DNA of 5,102 nucleotides from Deltaproteobacteria bacterium (lineage in GTDB: Bacteria; Desulfobacterota_B; Binatia; UBA9968): the NCBI GenBank assembly GCA_022545745.1, contig JACZQL010000164.1, positions 1 through 5,102 of the forward strand. Direction: 5' to 3'. Below are positions 1-5,102 of the stretch, piece by piece. Numbering within the stretch: the stretch's first letter is position 1; every line of letters starts with the position of its first letter. Below the pieces are notes generated by a model. That model worked only from the letters and a program-made list of their open reading frames with translations. It did no database searches and was not told the DNA's origin. Position numbers and translations under genes: made by a program.

Positions 1-400
1 GTCACCGGGAATCCACGAGTCGGCCCCAACCAACGGTAATCGTCCCCTCTGCATGAAACTAGCTCACCCCGATAGAGGGAACGGGTTTGGGAACCACTGC
101 GTTACTCGCGTCAGCACCCCTTCAATGAATTGAATGTGAAAAACGATAAGCAGTAGCCTATGAGCCATATTCACAGTGACATCGACGGCCAGGATGCCTT
201 GCTCCGCCTAACTGTGTAAGTGAGCCGCTGTAGTCCGCACCGGCGCTGGCTGCCTATCACAAACAGCTTGGTAATCCTTTAACACAGAATCGCATGTAAT
301 ATCCATTATTTAAGAAACCTCTGTCAAGAAGTATGGCCCCAGCAAACGTTGCCTCTCCGGCAGCCTACGGTCTCCTCAATTCCGTTGAGATTGAGTCCAC
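1..400. other. No supportable gene; non-coding or decayed sequence
   Basis: I see no ORF with recognisable family features here on either strand. The longest candidates are a 34-codon minus-strand frame (64-168) and a 19-codon plus-strand frame (160-219); neither has a convincing ribosome binding site or recognisable motif. A short inverted repeat TTCAAT-ga-ATTGAA occurs at 121-134, and a weak 5-bp hairpin (CTCAA/TTGAG, 375-389) sits just past the stop of the minus-strand transporter remnant, but without a T-run. The region lies next to a truncated gene and may itself be decayed sequence; this is inference. Confidence 0.5.
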
Positions 401-919
401 TCACGAGGTTCCCTCACCTCTCGACAGTGATACCACGAGACCAAGTAGGCTCAGGCCTACGGCCGCGAGGAAGGTCGTGTTGAGGGCGGCGACAAATCCA
501 ACAGGATTATCAGTAGTGAGGCTGACTCCCGAGAGTCCCGTGTGGGCCTCAAAGGCGGCCGTCATCAAGAAACCGCCAATGGCCACCCCTAGGACGTTAC
601 CCATACTAAAGACGACGTGATTGACTGCGGTGGCGAAGCCGCGGTGCTCCGTGGGCATCATGGAGATCATGGCCTTGGAATTGGCCGGATTGAAAAATCC
701 ATTGGTGATTGCCCCCAGCGCGATCATCGAAGTTGGTAGCAACCAGTGTGAGTTCGGTTGGAAAAAATAACCGAGCACGAGAGATATGATCAAAAATAGG
801 ATGCCGAAGCTGGCGGGGAAGCGCGGCCCGAATCGATCAGCCATGGTCCCGCTGAGGCACAATTTGCCCAATTGACAACCTGTAATGACATCGGATAACG
901 TCGTGGCAAATAGAAGGGC
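401..919 (-). pseudogene. 5'-truncated MFS transporter (EmrB/QacA DHA2-like), C-terminal remnant
   Basis: This is the C-terminal part of a major facilitator superfamily permease, probably of the 14-helix drug:H+ antiporter type. Visible features are a loop motif MADRFGPR, about four hydrophobic segments (beginning FGILFLIISLVL, LLPTSMIALGAI, VVFSMGNVLGVAIGG and VAALNTTFLAAVGLSL), and the family-typical loop MMPTEHRGFATAVNH. The normal stop is at 401-403. Reading upstream, transporter-like sequence continues past the first possible start (a TTG at 869-871) to about 917, where an in-frame stop at 920-922 ends it. Family members are about 450-500 residues, so roughly two thirds are missing, and no other minus-strand frame above 920 continues the homology. 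The break coincides with the leader of the divergent amidohydrolase gene. I read this as a deletion or recombination relic that is not translated into a working pump. A short functional ORF starting at TTG cannot be excluded but is unlikely. Confidence 0.75.
872..899 (+). promoter_or_regulatory. Candidate sigma-70 promoter for the amidohydrolase cluster
   Basis: A perfect -35 hexamer TTGACA (872-877) is followed after 16 nt by GATAAC (894-899), which matches four of six positions of the -10 consensus. Transcription would start near 906, giving a leader of about 40 nt that contains the palindrome at 918-933. The weak last base of the -10 makes the call moderate. The promoter lies within the decayed transporter coding sequence. 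Confidence 0.4.
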
Positions 920-933
920 TCAGAAATCTGAGC
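918..933. promoter_or_regulatory. Perfect palindrome in the amidohydrolase leader (operator or RNA hairpin)
   Basis: GCTCAGA-AA-TCTGAGC is a perfect 7-bp inverted repeat with a 2-bp centre. It lies between the likely transcription start and the Shine-Dalgarno sequence, which begins 2 nt after it. As DNA it has the size and symmetry of a dimeric regulator's operator. As RNA it would form a 6-bp GCUCAG/CUGAGC stem with a four-base loop beside the ribosome binding site. No regulator gene is present in the window. Confidence 0.45.
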
Positions 934-934
934 G

Positions 935-942
935 AAGGAGGG
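935..942 (+). promoter_or_regulatory. Strong Shine-Dalgarno for the amidohydrolase
   Basis: AAGGAGGG contains the full AGGAGG core (936-941), 5 nt before the ATG at 947. It fixes the start codon of the downstream gene. Confidence 0.85.
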
Positions 943-946
943 AACC

Positions 947-2029
947 ATGCGTATCATTGATGCTGATGGACATGTGACTGAATCCAATATTCCCTGGCGG
1001 GACCTTCTACCCGAAGCCTACAGCTCCAGGGCGCCCACTGTGGTCAAGGATAACCGAGGTGTTTCCATGGTCATGGTGGAGGGGAAGTTATGCCCCAAAC
1101 CCGTTGGGAAAGGCTGCGGCTTTGTGGGCGCTCCACGGGGTCGATCTCCGCAGGCAACCACCGGGATGTCTGATCCCGTCCGACGCCTTCAGGACATGGA
1201 CCTCGAGGGTATCGAGATGGCAGTCCTGTTTGGATCGAGTCCTTTCCTGAGCCTCCCGTTTTTTGATGACAAGGATCTCGCCTGTGCCATTTCACAGGTC
1301 TACAACAATTGGCTTGCGGGATACTGCAAGGCGGATCCCAGCAGGCTCAAGGGAGTGGCACTGGTGCCCATCCAAGACCCGCCTGCGGCGGTGAAAGAAT
1401 TGCGCCGCTGTGTGGAGGAGTTGGGCTTTGTAGCGGTTGCTGCGCCAACCCACTCCTCTTCGGGCAAAAATCTTGATGATCCGGACCTCTACCCCTTCTT
1501 TGCCGAGGCCGAGCGTCTCAATGTCCCAGTGGCTATTCATGTGGGGGCCGGTGATGGGGTAGCGGCAGGGATCGAAAGGTTCGACCATCCTTTTTATACC
1601 CACGCCATGACACACCCGTTTGAACAAATGATCGGCGTGCTGTGTGTGGTTGTAGGTGGATTGTTGGACAAGTTCCCTCGCTTGAAAGTGGCCTGTATGG
1701 AAGCGGGGGCCGGTTGGGTCCCTTACTGGATGGAGAGGCTCGATGAGCACTACGAAAATATGCAACCTACCGTACCCTGGCTTAGCAAACCCCCGAGTGA
1801 GTACATGCGTAGCGGCCAGCTCTATTACGCCTTCGAGCCGGATGAAAAAACCCTTGGCTTCGTTATAGATTTCGTGGGTTCGGAGCGCCTTGTCTTTGCT
1901 TCCGACTACAATCACAGTGACGGCAAGTTTCCGGATGCGGTAAAGTCCGTCACCCAAAGAGGGGATATTGCCCCGGAGACCATGGCCAAGATTATGGGTG
2001 AGAATGCGTGCAGGCTCTATGGCTTTTAA
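947..2029 (+). CDS. Amidohydrolase family 2 (ACMSD-like metal-dependent hydrolase/decarboxylase)
   Basis: This 360-residue protein is a TIM-barrel metal-dependent hydrolase of the amidohydrolase-2 family, which includes ACMSD-type decarboxylases. The N-terminus has the metal-binding strand IIDADGH (D5, D7, H9). Further likely ligand or catalytic positions are H198 in PVAIHVGAG, H219/H223 in HAMTHPFEQM and D320 in the C-terminal RLVFASDYNH. The CMEAGAGWVPYWMERLDEHY stretch (250-269) is highly typical of the family. Length is normal and no signal peptide is seen, so it is probably cytoplasmic. Family members hydrolyse or non-oxidatively decarboxylate carboxylated, often aromatic or ring-cleavage, substrates; the substrate here cannot be told. 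The ATG is supported by a strong ribosome binding site. The gene leads a co-directional cluster, with 30 nt to the next gene. Confidence 0.9.
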   Translation: MRIIDADGHVTESNIPWRDLLPEAYSSRAPTVVKDNRGVSMVMVEGKLCPKPVGKGCGFVGAPRGRSPQATTGMSDPVRRLQDMDLEGIEMAVLFGSSPFLSLPFFDDKDLACAISQVYNNWLAGYCKADPSRLKGVALVPIQDPPAAVKELRRCVEELGFVAVAAPTHSSSGKNLDDPDLYPFFAEAERLNVPVAIHVGAGDGVAAGIERFDHPFYTHAMTHPFEQMIGVLCVVVGGLLDKFPRLKVACMEAGAGWVPYWMERLDEHYENMQPTVPWLSKPPSEYMRSGQLYYAFEPDEKTLGFVIDFVGSERLVFASDYNHSDGKFPDAVKSVTQRGDIAPETMAKIMGENACRLYGF

Positions 2030-2059
2030 TGATTTTCGATTTAATACCGGGTAGTGAAC

Positions 2060-3025
2060 ATGGCAAAAAAAATGCATTCTGGTGTGATGCGGGTGAAGGG
2101 TTTGTTGGAGATCGCCTCGGCATTGTACGATACCTCGCTCCCCGATGTGGGTCGCCGGCTCACCCTCTCTCTGGGTGGGGGAACGAAGGCAAAGGGGACC
2201 GAGCGTATTTCCTTTTCCACCGGGAGCCTTCGCTTGCTGGAGCAGGTTGCACGCAAGAAAGTGGAGGTCGGCTGGATTAACCCCACTGCAGGTCTTGCCA
2301 TGGCGGTGCGCGGGAAAGGTCCCTTTAAGGAACCCCTTCCCCTAAAGGCCCTAGCCATGTTTCCCTCCTGGGATCGACTGGTCTTTGCCGTCGCAAAAGA
2401 AACGGGACTTACTTCCTTTGATGAGATTCGTGAACGACAAGTCCCGCTTAGAGTTTCTGTGTCTGCTGCGAGACCGCCTCGAGATAACACCACAATGTTT
2501 GCAGTTCTTGAGATCCTGCGGGCTTACGGATTATCTCTAGAACAGATCCGGCGCCGGGGTGGCTCTATTCAAAAGGTTAGAAGTCCGAGTCATCCGGATC
2601 GGGCCACCGGCATTCAGAATGGTTCCATCAACGCTGTGTTTGATGAGGGGATCAAGAGCTGGGGGAAGGTTGCTTTAGACGCAGGGATGAAGTTCCTCCC
2701 CATAGGCGAGCATGTATTGGCCCACATGGAATCCTTGGGTTTCCGGAGGGGGGTGCTTACTAAAGAAAACTTCCCCGCCATGAATGATCACTCGGTGGCC
2801 GTGGACTTCAGTGGCTGGCCCATCTGCTGTCACGCCGATATGCCTGAGGATGTGGCTTATGCTTTATGCGAGGCCATTGCCCTGCATAGGGACAGAATTC
2901 CAGTGGATCAGGAGGGCCCGCTGGAGGCATCTGCATTGTGTGCCGACACTGAGGAGGGGCCCTTAAACGTCCCACTCCATCCCGGCGCGGAACGCTATTA
3001 TCGGGAGAAAGGCTATCTGCAATAA
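2060..3025 (+). CDS. TAXI-family solute-binding-like protein without signal peptide
   Basis: The 321-residue product resembles TAXI-type substrate-binding proteins of TRAP transporters (NMT1/TAXI periplasmic-binding fold). Supporting stretches are the early STGSLRLLEQV and VEVGWINPTAGLAMAV segments (residues 53-83), the hinge-like LKALAMFPSWDRLVFAV, GIQNGSINAVFDEGI (184-198), and the C-terminal PLHPGAERYYREKGYLQ, which is a hallmark ending of TAXI proteins. Unlike classical members, the N-terminus (MAKKMHSGVMRVKGLLEIAS) has no hydrophobic signal core or lipobox, and no TRAP permease gene is nearby. The protein may therefore stay in the cytoplasm as a ligand sensor, carrier or enzyme-like relative. 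Start choice is uncertain: GTG at 2054, ATG at 2060 and ATG at 2072 are in frame and none has a strong Shine-Dalgarno. ATG 2060, preceded by CCGGG at 2047-2051, is preferred. It lies 30 nt after the amidohydrolase and 34 nt before the deacetylase. Confidence 0.8.
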   Translation: MAKKMHSGVMRVKGLLEIASALYDTSLPDVGRRLTLSLGGGTKAKGTERISFSTGSLRLLEQVARKKVEVGWINPTAGLAMAVRGKGPFKEPLPLKALAMFPSWDRLVFAVAKETGLTSFDEIRERQVPLRVSVSAARPPRDNTTMFAVLEILRAYGLSLEQIRRRGGSIQKVRSPSHPDRATGIQNGSINAVFDEGIKSWGKVALDAGMKFLPIGEHVLAHMESLGFRRGVLTKENFPAMNDHSVAVDFSGWPICCHADMPEDVAYALCEAIALHRDRIPVDQEGPLEASALCADTEEGPLNVPLHPGAERYYREKGYLQ

Positions 3026-3059
3026 CTTTCCATAGGATCAGAATTGGGGTGAACGGTAA

Positions 3060-3881
3060 ATGGTAATTCAGAAGTGGGACGATGATGTAAAGATTGTAGT
3101 GCTCGTGACGGTCATGTTCGAGACATGGTCTGAGGACAAGTCCCCCGGCTATTCACCCATGGCGACACCCCTCAAGGAGGGGACGGTGGACCGACATGGG
3201 ATTTCCTGGTCAGAGTACGGCGGCAAGACCGGCATATGGAGGCTCATGAGAATCCTGGATAACTTTGGAATCCGTGCCACGGTCTGCGTGAGCGGCAAAT
3301 CGGTGGAGCTCTATCCAGACGCGATCAAAGAGATCCTCCGGGGAGGACATGAGGTGGCGGGCCATTCCTATACCCAAGATGCACTGGTCTGTTATCTATC
3401 GCCGGCACAGGAAAGGGAAGTCATTCAGAGGTGCCGTGGAATCATTGAGGAGGCTACAGGGTCAAAGCCTGTGGGTTGGTTGAGTCCTCGATGCACGCCC
3501 ACGCAACATACGGCGGAGCTTTTGGCCGAAGAGGGTTTCCTTTGGCATGGGGACTACAATGATACGGACCTCCCTTACTATATGAAGACGCCTAAAGGTC
3601 CCATGGTTGTCATACCTCATTGCGATTTCACAGATAACAGGGTTCTCCGGGGTAACCCCGGGGATTTTTTTCAGGTCTACAAGAACACCTTTGATTACCT
3701 ATATAAAAACGAGCCCACGGGGATGATCAATCTCACGGTTCATGCACATTTTGGCGGCCGGCCTCTCATCTCAGCCGTGGTGGCGGAGGCACTGAAGTAC
3801 ATGAAGGGATTTTCTAGGGTCTGGTTCGCCCGCCATGACGAAATGGCACGATGGGTGATTGACCGTACCGAGAGAGGGTAA
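3060..3881 (+). CDS. Polysaccharide deacetylase family protein, PuuE-like (cyclic amide hydrolase)
   Basis: The 273-residue product belongs to the NodB/polysaccharide deacetylase (carbohydrate esterase 4) fold and looks closest to the PuuE allantoinase-like branch. Matching elements, in order, are VTVMFETWS (17-24, E21 where classical NodB proteins have an Asp motif), SEYGGKTGIWRLMRIL (51-66), GGHEVAGHSYTQD (95-107), GWLSPRCTPT (139-148), NDTDLPY (167-173), HAHFGGRP (228-235) and VWFARHDEMARWV (254-266). Classical metal-dependent NodB members use H-S/T-x-x-H; here H102 is followed by Q106 at the second His position. PuuE-type enzymes similarly lack this His and, as I recall, work without metal. 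It probably hydrolyses an amide bond in a small cyclic or acylated substrate rather than cell-wall polysaccharide. No signal peptide is seen. GGGGTGA (3046-3052) is its ribosome binding site. It is probably the last gene of the cluster. Confidence 0.85.
   Translation: MVIQKWDDDVKIVVLVTVMFETWSEDKSPGYSPMATPLKEGTVDRHGISWSEYGGKTGIWRLMRILDNFGIRATVCVSGKSVELYPDAIKEILRGGHEVAGHSYTQDALVCYLSPAQEREVIQRCRGIIEEATGSKPVGWLSPRCTPTQHTAELLAEEGFLWHGDYNDTDLPYYMKTPKGPMVVIPHCDFTDNRVLRGNPGDFFQVYKNTFDYLYKNEPTGMINLTVHAHFGGRPLISAVVAEALKYMKGFSRVWFARHDEMARWVIDRTERG
3644..3671 (+). terminator. Intragenic intrinsic-terminator-like hairpin with U7
   Basis: Inside the deacetylase gene (codons about 195-204), TTCTCCGGGG-TAA-CCCCGGGGA can fold into a stem of 9 pairs (3644-3652 with 3656-3664, one G-U) around a three-base loop, followed directly by seven T residues (3665-3671). 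This is the architecture of a Rho-independent terminator on the coding strand. The encoded residues (about LRGNPGDFF) lie in ordinary family sequence, so the structure could be accidental. Translating ribosomes would normally mask it; with poor translation it could end transcription early. Confidence 0.45.
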
Positions 3882-3954
3882 GGGAAGTCGACGGGAAATA
3901 GTCAAGCGCCTAGCGCAACCGCAGGTGGGTCTTTTTCAACAGGCTGTCTAGGTT

Positions 3955-3983
3955 TTGACAGTGAAAGGTATTCGGCATATCAT
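3955..3983 (+). promoter_or_regulatory. Near-consensus sigma-70 promoter for the selenoprotein transcript
   Basis: TTGACA (3955-3960), an optimal 17-nt spacer and TATCAT (3978-3983, five of six matches) make a near-consensus housekeeping promoter. The start would be near 3990, about 42 nt before the ATG. The 151-nt gap it sits in otherwise holds only a short GCGC-cta-GCGC hairpin (3906-3916) and a T5 run (3932-3936), too loosely arranged to be a firm terminator. An inverted repeat CTGTC/GACAG (3944-3948 and 3957-3961) overlaps the -35 box and could be a repressor site; that is speculative. Confidence 0.75.
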
Positions 3984-4017
3984 TTCATTCGCGCAGGCGA
4001 TTCGGTCACAAGATTCA

Positions 4018-4025
4018 AAGGAGGA
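4018..4025 (+). promoter_or_regulatory. Strong Shine-Dalgarno deciding the selenoprotein start
   Basis: AAGGAGGA, with a full AGGAGG core (4019-4024), lies 8 nt before the ATG at 4033. It shows that translation is meant to begin 14 codons ahead of the in-frame TGA rather than at the internal ATG at 4246, which has no comparable site. Confidence 0.9.
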
Positions 4026-4032
4026 AACGATT

Positions 4033-4644
4033 ATGGCAGAGCCAAGAACCCTAGAAGTCTTTTCTGATTACGTTTGACCCTGGTGCTACCTCAGTACCGG
4101 GCGTATTGAGAAACTGAAGAATAATTTCGGACTGAAGGTCAAGTTCACTCATTTTCCCCTCCACCCCGACACACCTGAGGAAGGACGATCGCTGGAGGAC
4201 CTTTTCGGCCCGGATAGATCCCGCGTCGAATCAAGGCGCAACAGGATGAAGTCCCTCATGGATCAGGAGGGCCTTCCCTATGGCGAGCGGAAAATGACTT
4301 ATAACAGCCGATTGGCCCAAGAGCTGGGGAAATGGGCCGAAGGAAAACCCAACGGAGACCGCATTCACGAGGCCTTATTTCGGGCTTACTTCGTGGATAA
4401 CATTAACATCGCAAAACCAGAGATCCTGCTGAAACTGGTTGAGCAAGTGGACCTGCCCGTGGATGAAGCTCGAGAGGTCCTGGCAGGCCGGATGTTCAAA
4501 GACGAGGTGGACGCCGACTGGAAGCGTTGTAGGGAGCTAGGGGTTACTGGCGTGCCGACTTTCCTGATCGATGGTTCAGTGGCTGTAGGGGCCCAGCCCT
4601 ACGAAGTGCTCGAGGGGCTTGTCAAGCAAACCAACGGGGGCTGA
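4033..4644 (+). CDS. Selenocysteine-containing DsbA/FrnE-like thiol oxidoreductase (TGA recoded)
   Basis: Read through the in-frame TGA at 4075-4077, the gene encodes a 203-residue thioredoxin-fold protein of the DsbA/FrnE family (2-hydroxychromene-2-carboxylate isomerase-like group). The start reads MAEPRTLEVFSDYV-U-PWCYL. The TGA is codon 15 and falls exactly on the first, nucleophilic cysteine of the family's DYVCPWCYLG motif, giving U15-P-W-C18. Other family marks are FPLHPDTPEEG (41-51), an inserted helical domain with FRAYFVDNINIAKPEIL (116-132), and the cis-proline loop GVTGVPTFLIDG (170-181, P175). Length is normal for the family and there is no signal peptide, so it probably acts in the cytoplasm as a disulfide or selenosulfide exchange enzyme. 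The base after the TGA is C, and a SECIS-like hairpin follows. A promoter and strong ribosome binding site precede it. Without recoding, only a 14-residue peptide would be made, and the C-terminal ORF from 4246 would lack the active site. A nonsense mutation or sequencing error (TGC/TGT to TGA) is the alternative, but the position and hairpin argue for selenocysteine. Confidence 0.88.
4090..4110 (+). promoter_or_regulatory. Candidate bacterial SECIS element
   Basis: CTCAGTAC-CGGGC-GTATTGAG folds into an 8-bp stem (one G-U pair) with a five-base loop at 4098-4102. The loop is 21-25 nt after the TGA and has G at its second position. This fits the bacterial SECIS description as I recall it: a short hairpin inside the coding sequence, apical loop roughly 16-37 nt after UGA, and G among the first two loop bases, for SelB binding. 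A competing hairpin (4078-4101: CCC, bulged U, GGUGCU, loop ACCUC, AGUACCGGG) begins directly after the TGA and shares half of these bases. Confidence 0.7.
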
Positions 4645-4653
4645 AAATCCCCG
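4635..4653 (+). other. Small GC hairpin around the selenoprotein stop codon
   Basis: CGGGG (4635-4639) can pair with CCCCG (4649-4653) around a nine-base loop that contains the TGA stop at 4642-4644. No T-run follows, so it is not a terminator. It may affect 3'-end stability or coupling to the next gene, or be chance. Confidence 0.25.
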
Positions 4654-4674
4654 AGGACAGAAAAGAATCGGGCC

Positions 4675-5102
4675 ATGGAACTTACCACTGTTAGAATTGA
4701 AAAACCCGACGACATTAACTTCGTCCTAGGACAGAGTCACTTTATCAAAACGGTGGAGGACATCCACGAGGCACTCGTCCAGGCCGTACCGGGGATCAAG
4801 TTCGGCCTCGCCTTCTGCGAATCCTCGGGTGCAACCCTCGTACGCTGGACAGGCACTGACGAGGCAATGATCGAGCTTGCCAAGGCGAATGGCCAGGCCC
4901 TTGCGGCTGGGCACAGTTTCATTCTCTTTCTGGGCCCGGGCTTTTTTCCGGTAAATATTCTCAACTCCCTCAAGATGGTGCCGGAGGTGTGCCGTATCTA
5001 TTGCGCCACGGCAAACCCCGTCGAGGTGGTGATCGCAGAGACGGAACAGGGCAGGGGCATTCTCGGCGTGATCGACGGGGCCAAGACAAAGGGAGTGGAG
5101 AA
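4675..5102 (+). CDS. Adenosine-specific kinase (DUF355 family), 3' end beyond window
   Basis: The first 142 residues of a DUF355 / adenosine-specific kinase family protein are visible; the family is about 160 residues, so only a short C-terminal tail is missing because the window ends. Highly characteristic stretches are FVLGQSHFIKTVEDIHEALV (16-35), VPGIKFGLAFCESSG (38-52), LVRWTGTDE (55-63), AAGHSFILFLG (77-87), FPVNILNSLKMVPEVCRIYCATANP (91-115) and AETEQGRGILGVIDG (121-135). Family members are small soluble proteins shared by archaea and bacteria; a structurally characterised relative was described as binding or phosphorylating adenosine, but the physiological role is poorly known. The ATG matches the usual family N-terminus. 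Its ribosome binding site is weak: GAGGA at 4653-4657 is 17 nt away. The gene lies 30 nt after the selenoprotein and in the same reading frame, so it is probably co-transcribed and perhaps translationally coupled. Confidence 0.9.
   Translation, partial: MELTTVRIEKPDDINFVLGQSHFIKTVEDIHEALVQAVPGIKFGLAFCESSGATLVRWTGTDEAMIELAKANGQALAAGHSFILFLGPGFFPVNILNSLKMVPEVCRIYCATANPVEVVIAETEQGRGILGVIDGAKTKGVE

Noticed and set aside
64..168. 34-codon minus-strand ORF with hydrophobic stretch
   Set aside because: Too short, no ribosome binding site or recognisable motif; not distinguishable from chance.
160..219. 19-codon plus-strand ORF
   Set aside because: No Shine-Dalgarno and no recognisable product.
322..327. 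Minus-strand TTGACA as a promoter
   Set aside because: No acceptable -10 box at 16-18 nt, and no minus-strand gene follows it.
333..620. 95-residue plus-strand ORF
   Set aside because: It overlaps the minus-strand transporter remnant, whose translation has clear MFS features; this frame has none.
1292..2077. 261-residue minus-strand ORF
   Set aside because: Antisense shadow of the well-supported amidohydrolase; the translation resembles no known family.
2041..2493. 150-residue minus-strand ORF
   Set aside because: Antisense shadow of the TAXI-like gene, low-complexity Arg/Ser-rich composition, no motif.
3906..3937. Terminator at the end of the amidohydrolase cluster
   Set aside because: The GCGC hairpin is only 4 bp and is separated from the T5 run by about 15 nt, so it is too weak to call.
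2904..4274. 15-bp direct repeat TGGATCAGGAGGGCC within the TAXI-like gene and within the selenoprotein gene
   Set aside because: Both copies encode unrelated protein segments sharing Asp-Gln-Glu-Gly by chance codon use; no flanking similarity indicates a mobile or regulatory repeat.
4246..4644. 132-residue ORF as a complete gene
   Set aside because: Its reading frame continues upstream through the TGA to a well-signalled ATG at 4033. The internal ATG has no ribosome binding site and would give a thioredoxin-fold protein without its active site.
4642..4674. Second recoded TGA fusing the selenoprotein to the adenosine-specific kinase in the same frame
   Set aside because: Both proteins have normal family ends on either side, the TGA is followed by A, and the local hairpin contains the stop in its loop rather than lying downstream.
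4726..4973. Two minus-strand ORFs of 62 and 78 residues
   Set aside because: Antisense to the strongly conserved DUF355 gene, with no family features.

Overview
The window reads as a bacterial chromosome segment of moderate GC content (mid-50s percent by eye). All intact genes lie on the + strand. The lineage cannot be fixed from the sequence. An in-frame TGA at the redox-active position of a DsbA/FrnE-like protein implies an organism that inserts selenocysteine. Together with the TAXI-type binding protein and family-2 amidohydrolase, this would suit a deltaproteobacterial or similar anaerobe-rich lineage, but that is inference.

Layout: positions 1-400 hold no supportable gene. Positions 401-919 on the minus strand are the 3' remnant of a major facilitator superfamily (MFS) drug-efflux-type transporter that has lost its N-terminal part. 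The remnant ends where the leader of the next gene begins, and a perfect TTGACA hexamer usable as that gene's -35 box lies inside it. A perfect palindrome (918-933) and a strong ribosome binding site then precede a three-gene + strand cluster: a metal-dependent amidohydrolase/decarboxylase of the ACMSD-like family 2 (947-2029), a TAXI-family solute-binding-like protein with no signal peptide (2060-3025), and a PuuE-like polysaccharide deacetylase/cyclic amidase (3060-3881). Gaps of about 30 nt suggest one transcript. Inside the third gene is a hairpin plus U7 that looks like a textbook intrinsic terminator.

After a 151-nt gap carrying a near-consensus sigma-70 promoter comes the main discovery. 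Positions 4033-4644 form a 203-residue DsbA/FrnE-like thioredoxin-fold oxidoreductase whose CPWC motif is written TGA-Pro-Trp-Cys. A hairpin at the spacing expected of a bacterial SECIS follows the TGA. A naive gene caller would split it and report only a 132-residue C-terminal piece from 4246. Thirty nucleotides downstream starts an adenosine-specific kinase (DUF355 family), which runs off the end of the window.

How the genes may work together is inferred. The first cluster looks like a small catabolic or ligand-processing unit (hydrolase/decarboxylase, binding protein, amide hydrolase) for an unidentified carboxylated or cyclic-amide compound. The second transcript pairs a seleno-oxidoreductase with a nucleoside-related enzyme, and no functional link between these two is evident.
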